Positions 27,718 to 35,305 of a stretch of DNA of 64,000 nt are shown here, piece after piece. The DNA comes from QHXW01 sp963768075 (GTDB taxonomy: Bacteria; Acidobacteriota; Terriglobia; Bryobacterales; Bryobacteraceae). A program made the position numbers and the translations under genes. Each line of letters begins with the position of its first letter. The stretch's first letter is position 1. The notes under the pieces are model-generated. The model ran no database searches and was not told the DNA's origin. It was given only the letters and a program-made list of their open reading frames with translations. Location: NCBI GenBank assembly GCA_963768075.1, contig CAVYHD010000024.1:1-64000 (forward strand), given 5' to 3'.

Positions 27718-28073
27718 TTCAGATCACGGCGCAGATGCGCGTGCTGGTGGCCATCGAGCCGGTCGACGGAAGAAAAGGGATTGACTCACTAGCGCGACTC
27801 TGCCAGGACAAGCTCGCCGAGGATCCATTCTCCGGGTGCGTGTTTGTATTTCGAAGCCGCAGCGGGACCGCGATTCGGCTGCTCAGCTATGACGGCCAGG
27901 GATACTGGCTTGCACAGAAGCGGCTGTCGAAGGGGCGGTTCGTCTGGTGGCCAGAAGGGACCGAAGCGACCAAGCCACTGGAGGCCTATGAGGCCCAGTT
28001 GCTGATGGTGGCAGGCGATTTATCTCGCGTGAAAGCCGCGCCCATGTGGCGACCAGTGAACGCGGCGAGGTAA
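27714..28073 (+). CDS. tnpB: IS66-family accessory protein TnpB
   Basis: A 119-residue protein of the IS66 Orf2/TnpB family (PF05717): the start VLVAIEPVDGRKGIDSLARLCQ is followed by DPFSGCVFVFRSRSGTAIRLLSYDGQGYWLAQKRL and FVWWPE. The ATG overlaps the tnpA stop (ATGA), indicating coupled translation. This TnpB is unrelated to the RNA-guided TnpB of IS200/IS605 elements. Confidence 0.9.
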   Translation: MIQITAQMRVLVAIEPVDGRKGIDSLARLCQDKLAEDPFSGCVFVFRSRSGTAIRLLSYDGQGYWLAQKRLSKGRFVWWPEGTEATKPLEAYEAQLLMVAGDLSRVKAAPMWRPVNAAR

Positions 28074-28094
28074 AGGTCCTGAAACATACGGTGA

Positions 28095-29018
28095 ATGCGG
28101 CATCAGCCCTTGCGTTCCAAGAAACGCTGGTTCATACTACTGGCGATGGTGGAGTTCAGGTATCGGGGCCGCGAGATCACCCGGGAAGACATCCTTTATA
28201 TATGCGGCCTGATCGAGCGGCACCCCAACGACAGCCGCCGCAAGCTATCCACCCGGCTTTGTGAGGCCTGGCAGTGGCGCCAGACCAATGGCAACTTGCG
28301 CGATATGGTGTGCCGTGGCATGCTCCTGATGCTGGAACGGGCCGGCCAGATCAGCTTGCCGCCGGTGAGTTACGTCCGGCATAATCCGCTAGCCCACAGA
28401 GCCCGACCTGAGCCAGTTCCGATCGACACCACGCCGATTGAAGACCGTCTGCGCCACCTCCAACCGCTCGTGTTCCAGCAGGTGCGACGCACCGGCGGGG
28501 AGCCGCTGTTCAACAGCCTCACGCAGGAGCATCACTATCTGGGCTACGAGCAGCCGGTGGGTGAGCATCTGAAGTACGTGGTGTGGGCGCTAGGCAGACC
28601 TATCGCCTGCGCGGCCTGGTCGAGCGCACCGCGGCACATCGGTGCACGCGACCGCTACATCGGATGGAGCGCCGAGGCACGCCGTCGCAACATCCACTTC
28701 CTGGCCTACAACACGCGGTTTCTGATCCTGCCGTGGGTCAAGGTGGAGCACTTGGCGTCCCATATTCTAGGGCGCATGACGGCACGGATTTCGGCTGACT
28801 GGCAGCAGATGTACGGGCATCCGCTTTACTTTCTGGAAACCTTCGTCGACCCGGAGCGATTTCGCGGCACGTGTTACCGCGCGGCCAACTGGGTGTGGCT
28901 GGGGAAGACGACGGGGCGCGGCAAGCAGTCGAACAGTTACGTGCCGAATCGATCGATCAAAGAAGTACTCGGCTATCCGCTGCGCGCGAAGTTCCGCGAC
29001 TTACTCAACCAGTTATGA
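28095..29018 (+). CDS. DUF4338 protein, DruA family
   Basis: A 307-residue protein (289 if translation starts at the internal ATG 28146). It matches DUF4338, the family of DruA of the Druantia anti-phage system: HYLGYEQPVGEHLKYVVWAL, ARDRYIGWSAEARRRNIHFLAYNTRFLILPWV, LASHILGRMTARISADWQ, LETFVDPERFRGTCYRAANW and GKTTGRGK. It sits between tnpB and tnpC with overlapping stop/start, so it is part of the element. None of the other Druantia proteins (DruB-DruE) is present. A role in transposition or target choice seems as likely as defence. Confidence 0.85.
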   Translation: MRHQPLRSKKRWFILLAMVEFRYRGREITREDILYICGLIERHPNDSRRKLSTRLCEAWQWRQTNGNLRDMVCRGMLLMLERAGQISLPPVSYVRHNPLAHRARPEPVPIDTTPIEDRLRHLQPLVFQQVRRTGGEPLFNSLTQEHHYLGYEQPVGEHLKYVVWALGRPIACAAWSSAPRHIGARDRYIGWSAEARRRNIHFLAYNTRFLILPWVKVEHLASHILGRMTARISADWQQMYGHPLYFLETFVDPERFRGTCYRAANWVWLGKTTGRGKQSNSYVPNRSIKEVLGYPLRAKFRDLLNQL

Positions 29019-30556
29019 AAAAGAACATCCCACGGCGCCGGCGGCTGGACGTAGATGTGGAAGAGTTGGACCGCATCATCGATGACGCCAAGACGGCTCC
29101 GCTGAGTGAAGCCGACAGTCAGAAGCTCAAAACGGCTCTGCATGCGCTGGCCGAGAACCTTCTGCCACAACGGAACACAGAGAAGACCAGTTCGGTGTTC
29201 GGCGATGCGGAGAAGGCCGCCTTGCAAGACCTGCCGGCAGAAGCAGACCAGCCCTCAGGCCATGGGCGCAACGGGGCAGCCGCGTATCGCGGCGCAGAGA
29301 AGGTTCGCATCACGCATGCCAAGCTGGCTCACGGCGATCGCTGCCCGGACTGCGCCCGAGGCAACGTCTACCGGCAAAAGGAGCCCAAGGCGTTGGTGCG
29401 GATAGCGGGGCAAGCGCCGTTGGCCGCCACGGTGTATGAACTGGAACGGCTACGCTGCAACGCCTGCGGGCAAGTGTTCACAGCGCAGGAACCGGAGGGC
29501 GTGGGCCCGGAGAAGTACGATGAGACGGCCGCGGCGATGATTGCGCAGCTGAAGTACGGCAGCGGCATTCCGTTCTACCGGCTGGAACAACTGGAAGACC
29601 AACTGGGCATTCCGCTGCCGGCAGCGACGCAATGGGAGATTGTGGAAGAGGAGGCGGAAGTGATCCAACCGGCGGGCGATGAGTTGATCCGTCAGGCGGC
29701 GCAGGGTGAGGTGCTACATAACGACGACACCGGCATGAAGGTGTTGAAGCTGGAGCGCGAGCCGGGCGATGAGCGAACGGGTGTGTTCACCAGCGGCATT
29801 GTTTCCACAGCTGAAGGGCGCCAGATCGCGTTGTACTTTACGGGGCGCCAGCATGCCGGTGAGAACCTGGCAGAGGTGTTGCAACACCGCGTGGCGGACC
29901 TGCCACCAGCGATTCAAATGTGCGACGCTTTGTCACGGAATGTTCCCAAGCTGCCGCCCGGAGTGGAAGTCTTGCTAGCGAACTGTCTAGCGCACGGCAG
30001 ACGGCAGATCGTGGAAGTCGCGGCGAACTTTCCCGACCAGTGCCGTTACGTGTTGGAGATGTTGGGCCGGGTGTATGGCCATGATGCCGAAGCGCGCGAG
30101 CGCGGCCTCTCACCACACGAGCGGCTGCAGTATCATCAGCAACGCAGCGGGCCGGTGATGGGCGAGTTACAGGGCTGGCTGGAGAGGCAGTTCGCCGAGC
30201 CTCAGGTGGAGCCGAACTCCGGCCTGGGCAAGGCGATCACATATCTCTTAAGGCACTGGCGGCCGTTGACGTTGTTCCTGCGCGAAGCGGGCTCTCCGCT
30301 CGATAACAACATCGTCGAGAGAAGCTTGAAACGGGCGGTGCTACATCGGAAGAATGCACTGTTTTATCGCACGCTAAACGGGGCGCAAGTGGGCGACTTA
30401 TTCATGAGTCTGATCCACACCTGCCAGTTATGCGGAGCCAACTCCTTTGAGTACCTGGTGGAGCTACAGCGCCACGCTGGCGAACTGGCGGCGAACCCCG
30501 CTGCCTGGATGCCCTGGAACTACCGTGAGACGTTGGCGCACGCTGCTTCTCCGTAA
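29015..30556 (+). CDS. tnpC: IS66-family transposase TnpC
   Basis: A 513-residue DDE transposase. It has a basic N-terminus and a coiled helical region, a zinc-ribbon-like segment (CPDCARGNVYRQ, LRCNACGQVF), then the catalytic domain with HNDDTGMKVL (Asp), CDALSRNV (Asp) and DNNIVERSLKRAV (Glu), and the C-terminal HTCQLCGANSFEYLVEL. The start is the ATG overlapping the druA stop. The gene is intact. Confidence 0.92.
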   Translation: MKKNIPRRRRLDVDVEELDRIIDDAKTAPLSEADSQKLKTALHALAENLLPQRNTEKTSSVFGDAEKAALQDLPAEADQPSGHGRNGAAAYRGAEKVRITHAKLAHGDRCPDCARGNVYRQKEPKALVRIAGQAPLAATVYELERLRCNACGQVFTAQEPEGVGPEKYDETAAAMIAQLKYGSGIPFYRLEQLEDQLGIPLPAATQWEIVEEEAEVIQPAGDELIRQAAQGEVLHNDDTGMKVLKLEREPGDERTGVFTSGIVSTAEGRQIALYFTGRQHAGENLAEVLQHRVADLPPAIQMCDALSRNVPKLPPGVEVLLANCLAHGRRQIVEVAANFPDQCRYVLEMLGRVYGHDAEARERGLSPHERLQYHQQRSGPVMGELQGWLERQFAEPQVEPNSGLGKAITYLLRHWRPLTLFLREAGSPLDNNIVERSLKRAVLHRKNALFYRTLNGAQVGDLFMSLIHTCQLCGANSFEYLVELQRHAGELAANPAAWMPWNYRETLAHAASP

Positions 30557-30570
30557 TATGCTAGGTCAGC

Positions 30571-30671
30571 CTGGCCGAAAAGGATCGACTGCGGCCAGGC
30601 GAATCGGACCTCTCGAAATGCCTGTAAAACAGGCCGTTCGCAAGGCAAAATCCGGGGACCTTTTCGGCCAG
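30571..30671. repeat. 13-bp inverted repeat with an inner hairpin
   Basis: CTGGCCGAAAAGG at 30571-30583 is exactly complementary to CCTTTTCGGCCAG at 30659-30671. Between them GCCTGT-AAA-ACAGGC (30620-30634) forms another perfect hairpin. The block lies between tnpC and the serine recombinase gene. It could be the crossover/res site of the recombinase, the IS66 right end, or a bidirectional terminator. Confidence 0.55.
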
Positions 30672-30689
30672 CGACGAAGACCAGGGAAA

Positions 30690-31268
30690 ATGTTCCGGGC
30701 CGGTCTATACGCCCGTGTGTCCACCAATGATCAGCAGACTCTGCCGATGCAGACACGCGCTCTGCGGGAGTATGTTGCGCGGCGGGGCTGGACTCTTGCC
30801 ATGCAGATCCGGGAGGTCGGCTCCGGAGCGATCGAGCGACATGCCCGCGAGCAACTGATGGAAGCGGCGCGCCGCCGTGAGATCGATGTCGTTCTGGTGT
30901 GGCGGCTCGATCGCTGGGGCCGGTCGGTGGCGGACCTGCTGGCGACACTTCAGGAGCTGGAGCATCTCGGAGTCGGTTTCGTCTCGCTGACGGAGGCGCT
31001 CGATCTCACTACTCCGGCAGGTCGCGCGATGGCCGGCCTGTTGGCGATCTTCGCCGAGTTCGAAAGGGAAATCCTGCGCGAACGAACTCGGGCTGGTCTG
31101 GCGCACGCCCGGCAGAACGGGAAACAACTCGGCCGGCCGATGACTGCGGGCCTTCAGGCCACCGAGATTCGGAAGCTGTATCGTACCGGTGTCGCCAAAG
31201 CCGAAATCGCCCGACGTCTCCGCATCGGGCGCACCTCGGTGCGCCGCATTCTGGCAGCCAAGCCGTGA
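30690..31268 (+). CDS. Serine recombinase (resolvase/invertase family)
   Basis: A 192-residue recombinase with the nucleophile Ser11 in YARVSTNDQQT, the conserved VVLVWRLDRWGRSVADLL and GRAMAGLLAIFAEFEREILRERTRAGLAHAR regions, and a C-terminal HTH (GVAKAEIARRLRIGRTSVRRIL). Such enzymes resolve cointegrates or invert DNA at short dyad sites; a candidate site lies at 30571-30671. Its stop overlaps the next start by GTGA. Confidence 0.9.
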   Translation: MFRAGLYARVSTNDQQTLPMQTRALREYVARRGWTLAMQIREVGSGAIERHAREQLMEAARRREIDVVLVWRLDRWGRSVADLLATLQELEHLGVGFVSLTEALDLTTPAGRAMAGLLAIFAEFEREILRERTRAGLAHARQNGKQLGRPMTAGLQATEIRKLYRTGVAKAEIARRLRIGRTSVRRILAAKP

Positions 31269-31633
31269 AAAAACCAAAGCAAGACCCAATCCGGGAAGAC
31301 CGCATCCACAACCAAGCCATCGTGGATGCCTACGGGTCCGAAGAGAAGGCGATGAGCTGGTATTACTATCTGGAAAGCAAACTGACGTTTCCTTTCAACG
31401 CCCGCTGCATCCGCTCCCAAGCGACTTCTCCACTGCGAAAAGGAGAAACCGTCGAAGTGCGTCGCCTCGCTAAGGAAGAGGCATGCGAAAGCGACATGCT
31501 TGTGCAAGTCCAATGGCAAGGCCGCAAAATGGCCGTCCCTCTATCTCAACTCGCCGCCATCCACCCCGACGAATCCACCGCGGAAGCCATCGGCGACTGG
31601 CATTACTGGGTGGCTCAGGCTTACCTGTTCTGA
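31265..31633 (+). CDS. CcbP-like calcium-binding protein
   Basis: A 122-residue protein resembling cyanobacterial CcbP: AIVDAYGSEEKAMSWYYYLESKLTFPFNARC near the start, an acidic central part, and DWHYWVAQAYLF at the end. CcbP binds calcium through clusters of acidic residues and buffers the ion during heterocyst formation; in other bacteria the role is unknown. It starts with GTG overlapping the recombinase stop, so it is probably translated from the same mRNA. Confidence 0.7.
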   Translation: MKKPKQDPIREDRIHNQAIVDAYGSEEKAMSWYYYLESKLTFPFNARCIRSQATSPLRKGETVEVRRLAKEEACESDMLVQVQWQGRKMAVPLSQLAAIHPDESTAEAIGDWHYWVAQAYLF

Positions 31634-31652
31634 GTTCGTGCGAGCATTCCAC

Positions 31653-32225
31653 ATGAAGCAACGTCAGTCGAAATCGCAACCGAAGTGGACCGATGTCAAG
31701 GCGAAGCTCACGAGTTTTGATCGGCCAGCCTTGCTGGGCTTAATCCAGGATCTCTACAGCGCCCACAAGGACAATCAAACGTTTCTGCACGCCCGCTTCG
31801 GCTTGGGCGAGGATATGCTTCGCCCCTACAAAGAAACGATGGATCGCTGGCTTTGGCCGGACGCCTTCAGCAAGCAGGCCCCGTCCGTTCTAAAGGCCAA
31901 GCAAGCCATTTCCAATTACAAGAAGGCCGTCGGCGACCCCGCCGGCCTGGCCGAGTTGATGGTCTTCTATTGCGAGCAGGCCTCCGGTTTTGCGAGCGAC
32001 CTCGGCTATCAAGACGAAAGCTACCTCAATGCACTGGTGCGCCTGTTCGAGCAGGCCGAGTCGACCGCGAACACACTGCCAACCGATACTCGCGATGCAC
32101 TGATTGCCAGACTGGATCGGGTCCGTAGCATCAGTCACAACTGCGGCTACGGCGTCGGAGACGACATGGATTCCATCCTTGCCAAGCACACCCAGCGCAA
32201 GGACCGTCAGTCCAAGCGCCGATAA
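31653..32225 (+). CDS. Helical protein, DUF6155-like
   Basis: A 190-residue, mostly alpha-helical protein beginning MKQRQSKSQPKW and containing RPALLGLIQDLYSAHKDNQTFLHARFG and GDPAGLAELMVFYCEQA. The pattern resembles DUF6155 proteins, which are common in mobile regions but uncharacterised. It follows the CcbP-like gene by 19 bp, suggesting one operon with the recombinase. Confidence 0.6.
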   Translation: MKQRQSKSQPKWTDVKAKLTSFDRPALLGLIQDLYSAHKDNQTFLHARFGLGEDMLRPYKETMDRWLWPDAFSKQAPSVLKAKQAISNYKKAVGDPAGLAELMVFYCEQASGFASDLGYQDESYLNALVRLFEQAESTANTLPTDTRDALIARLDRVRSISHNCGYGVGDDMDSILAKHTQRKDRQSKRR

Positions 32226-32408
32226 TCCTGCTTCCGGTCGGATTTACGCTTCACGCAGCCTTGCCGAAAACTCACAAAGCATTGCGAAGATGCGCCCCAC
32301 CAAAAAGCACGGCGGGGCATGAAGGGCGGGGTTGAAGGGTAGCGCCGGTAGCGGGCCTGCGAATTGCCTTTAGCCCGGGCCGCAGGCCACCGCAATGCTG
32401 GCACAGGT

Positions 32409-32969
32409 TCAGACTTCTCTAAGTCCGAGTATTCTGCTGTACTGATAGCGCTTCTTGACAAGACCCAATACGTCTTCACAGTCGAATTCGACAACGAGGA
32501 AATCCTCGAGTGCCCCAGAGTCGAATTCAACGTTTCGATTATGCAAGAATTCCCGTCCATGAGCGGCGTCATTCGCGCCAACAACGATTTGATGCAGCTC
32601 CTTAAGTTCCATCGTGAACTCCTCACCACCGTCGCCAGTTGCCCGGACTTCAGCGTTTTCAATCTTGAACGGGTACGCACCATGATTCGCGATAGTAATG
32701 CGAATTTCCCTACTTTTTGGGTGCAAGTTTGTTTCCACGGCCGGATTCGGATGGGCCACGAGCAATAGTTGTTTTTGGGAGTTAGAAGCCAGCGTGTTTG
32801 TAAGCAGAACATATCGATACGTTACATAGGCGAGTATTGCCGTCAGAATCACAGTCACTATAGAGGTAAGAGCTTGTATGGCTCCGCTGTTCTGCCCAGC
32901 CCACCATACAAAGCGTCCCCATTCGTGTGCCATCTCTTTTCTTGTACTCCCATCGTGTGGTAATGACAA
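32409..32969 (-). CDS. Membrane-anchored protein of unknown function
   Basis: A 186-residue protein with one membrane span (ALTSIVTVILTAILAYVTYRYVLL) near residue 34, then a short helix and a beta-rich domain (IRITIANHGAYPFKIENAEVRAT). The topology resembles that of the gene at 33133 and the one at 5347. The initiating ATG is at 32969. No family name could be attached. Confidence 0.6.
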   Translation of the reverse strand: MSLPHDGSTRKEMAHEWGRFVWWAGQNSGAIQALTSIVTVILTAILAYVTYRYVLLTNTLASNSQKQLLLVAHPNPAVETNLHPKSREIRITIANHGAYPFKIENAEVRATGDGGEEFTMELKELHQIVVGANDAAHGREFLHNRNVEFDSGALEDFLVVEFDCEDVLGLVKKRYQYSRILGLREV

Positions 32970-33015
32970 GAAAACTGTTTTAGAGCCAGCACCGCGCTAA
33001 AAACAATAGGCTGAT

Positions 33016-33126
33016 GAACCCACTCTGCGCACGATGCTGAGCGTTGCGTCGGCACTGGGGGTATCCGCTGGGCAGTTGGTCGGCAGGGTTGAAGCGGAGC
33101 GGAGGAAGGGGTGGAAGAGGGAGACG
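33016..33126 (+). pseudogene. XRE-type HTH regulator fragment
   Basis: The plus strand encodes EPTLRTMLSVASALGVSAGQLVGRVEAE, the last helices of an XRE/Cro HTH domain (the family's EPTL-TLL-IA-AL-VSPGEL pattern). The upstream part is missing, and downstream the frame continues without features. It lies between two minus-strand genes and is a truncated relic. Confidence 0.45.
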
Positions 33127-33132
33127 CTATCG

Positions 33133-33720
33133 CTACGGACCTACAACGCCGTCCCACTCCACCCATTCACCGGGGATGGTCATGTTGGGCGTCAAATCGA
33201 AGGACACCGTCTTTATTGTTCCTTGAAAATTATGCTTGAAGCCGAAGGCCGTACAGTGACTCACAGCAGCTTGATCTCTGTAGTGAATGCTTCCGACTAG
33301 GAAGACGAGAAACGGCCCACCACTCTGATCGTGGATGATCTGCTGCTTTGAAACAGAGGCAGCCCAACTCCACGTGTTGCTGCGTCCCTGGAAGAGGACG
33401 GCTCCGCCGAATGAAGGCGTTCCTTCGTGGCATAACCCTCTAATTCTTTCGTGAACGCGGGTTATGTTTCCTTGAAGCACCATAAGGCCACAAAATGGTA
33501 AACCATTTTGTGCTGGGTAGTTTCCGTAGTTCTCGACGGCAACTGCACAGGATGCTTGGATATTGCCACCAGAGTCGATTGTAATTGGATCTGTCCGCAC
33601 TGGGTACTCTTTGCTGAGGCCAAGCCACGGACGCGTGGCCGATTCCATTTGCTTCAGTTGGTCCCTCATGACGTTCAACTGCGAACGGGAATACAACGCA
33701 TACGCAGCCGCGCCCAGGAG
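33133..33720 (-). pseudogene. Membrane-anchored protein gene cut at its 5' end by an IS
   Basis: From about residue 24 of the long minus-strand frame the protein reads GLLGAAAYALYSRSQLNVMRDQLKQMESATRPWLGL, the typical end of a membrane span, a short coil and a beta-rich domain. The codons before it (33721-33792) are only the antisense of a transposase gene. The true N-terminus and start were therefore lost when the IS inserted. Confidence 0.6.
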
Positions 33721-33721
33721 T

Positions 33722-34030
33722 CCCTGGCAAGATCCGTATGTTGAACGCCCGATCGGCTCGATAAGACGAGACTGCTTGAACCATTTCGTCATTCTGAACG
33801 CGAGGCATCTGAAGCGAGCCCTGGCTTCGTATTTCGGTTACTACCATGAGTCCCGAACCCATTTGGGGCTCGACAAGCAATGTCCCTTCCCTCGGCAGTC
33901 GAGTACCGGAAGGATTATCGCAATCCCTCAGGTGGGTGGCCTTCATCACCGTTATGAACGCATTGCAGCGTAATGACATGAGTGCGGACGCAGTTTTGGC
34001 GCAGGACATTTGCCTGCCGCTCCCGTCTTG
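33722..34030 (+). mobile_element. IS fragment with transposase C-terminus
   Basis: In-frame codons from 33722 to the stop at 33973 give WQDPYVERPIGSIRRDCLNHFV, then YHESRTHLGLDKQ and VGGLHHRYERIAA, the catalytic-Glu-containing end of an integrase-type transposase. Noncoding element end follows to about 34030. The last 65 bp match the window's start (18-82) in reverse. The element's left part is missing. Confidence 0.75.
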
Positions 34031-34088
34031 AGGGCAGGTTATCGTTAAGCGGTGGCCATTCAGTGGGCTAATGGTGATTGGCTTCCTT

Positions 34089-34454
34089 TCAGGTAGTGTC
34101 GATCCACGCTTGAACATTTCCGCCACAATACTTGCGCGTCACACCCGGCTCCGGATACTCAACCGTGATCTGAAGACGATTGTCACGAGGAGGGTCGCTA
34201 CCTCTATCGTTCAGATAAGAACGCACGATGCCAGGAGCTTCCGCGCGGGAATACACCAAGACCAGCGCCCTTAGCAATTCTACGGCGCCATCTTCGCTAA
34301 TCCGATGCCTTCGAATATGTTCATGGTGCAGTTCTGTAAAAGGCGGCCCGCTGCCAGAGTTGTACTTTCTCAAACGAATGCATCGTTGACCCGGTTTTAG
34401 ATCATGACATAGTCGGAAACCAGAATACGCCTTGATGTTGCTCACTTCTCCCAT
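34089..34454 (-). CDS. Hypothetical protein
   Basis: A 121-residue soluble protein (MGEVSNIKAYSGFRLCHDLK at its start) with mixed helix and strand and a central YNSGSGPPFTELHHEHIRRH segment. The start ATG lacks a clear ribosome-binding site. No family is recognised; coding is supported by length and composition only. Confidence 0.5.
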   Translation of the reverse strand: MGEVSNIKAYSGFRLCHDLKPGQRCIRLRKYNSGSGPPFTELHHEHIRRHRISEDGAVELLRALVLVYSRAEAPGIVRSYLNDRGSDPPRDNRLQITVEYPEPGVTRKYCGGNVQAWIDTT

Positions 34455-34853
34455 TGTCGTTCAAAAATAGTCTGCGACTTGTTTTGGGTGCGGAAAGACA
34501 CGCGTCACCCGACGGGTCGACAGCCTGGTAACCTGGTCCTCGATGGCAGTCGCACGACCGCATTACCGGATCGACCGGAAAACGACCCTTTCCCAAACCG
34601 CCAAAAACTCAAGAGAATATCCTCGATCATAGGACCAGGCTTCCGGTTTTTTTCGGTGCTGGGATCGGAACCGCCTTACTTCATCCATCTGGACAAGATC
34701 GATCCAACTCTTTTCGAGATTCTGGCGGAAGAGCGTCTGGCACATATAGTATCCAAACCCCGCCATTACAGTGGCGCGAGAATCGACGCGGCGATGGGCA
34801 TCGCGTACGTGATGTTCTTGGCCAACGAAATGGCAAACGGGAGGCCAATCGCT
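34455..34853. other. No confident gene
   Basis: Both strands are open across part of this stretch. The minus frame is a continuation of the truncated integrase into unrelated sequence. The plus frame contains a protein-like segment (PPYFIHLDKIDPTLFEILAEERLAHIV) but its start and end look noncoding. The stretch is probably a junction of fragments. Confidence 0.3.
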
Positions 34854-35107
34854 TGCCGGCGACAGCTTGCGCGCCTCCATATCCTCGCGCCAGGCGATCA
34901 CGTGGGCGCGGGTCACGGTGCGCAGCTGCGAAGACTCTGTCAGCCCGGTGAAGGCCGAGAATTCACCGACATCGAGTTTGTAGGCGCGCCGAGTCTTCTT
35001 GTTGCTGATGTTGGCCAGCCATTCGAGCTCGGCGGCACGTCCGAGAGGTGGTCGTATTGAGCGGCGGTCAGGGCCCGCGTTTTGATCGGCACGACATCCT
35101 TGGCCAT
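34854..35107 (-). pseudogene. Tyrosine recombinase N-terminal fragment, frameshifted
   Basis: The start ATG at 35105-35107 is preceded by GGAGAGG. The first 26 codons (MAKDVVPIKTRALTAAQYDHL) and, after a one-base shift, NKKTRRAYKLDVGEFSAFTGL and VTRAHVIAWREDMEARKLSPA form a core-binding domain of an integrase. The catalytic domain is absent. It could be the relic of the enzyme that mobilised this island. Confidence 0.65.
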
Positions 35108-35305
35108 GACCCTCTCCGGTCTGTTTTAAACGCGATAATGTATTTCATCGGGTTAGAAACGTCAAGAGGGAAGTGGCCGCCAAAGTCAGCCATATAATTA
35201 GGTTGAAGGGGTTTGTTCAACCAATCTTGACGATCCCTTACGGGCGCACTGAGTCCGACCTCGGATCGATGTGACTTCCGCACGACGCGGAAAGCGAGGG
35301 TGCCA

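Larger units (their letters stand above)
27316..30556 (+). mobile_element. IS66-type element with a DruA-family passenger
   Basis: Four genes in one direction: accessory tnpA, tnpB, a DUF4338/DruA-family gene and tnpC. The tnpA/tnpB and druA/tnpC stops and starts overlap as ATGA. The element starts soon after the left attachment repeat. Its exact ends are not resolved: no matching terminal repeats were found in 27190-27316 and 30557-30690. Coordinates here are those of the coding block. Confidence 0.8.

Noticed and set aside
28095..29018. A complete Druantia defence system
   Set aside because: Only the DruA-family protein is present, and it is embedded in an IS66 operon. No DruE-like helicase or other Druantia protein occurs nearby.
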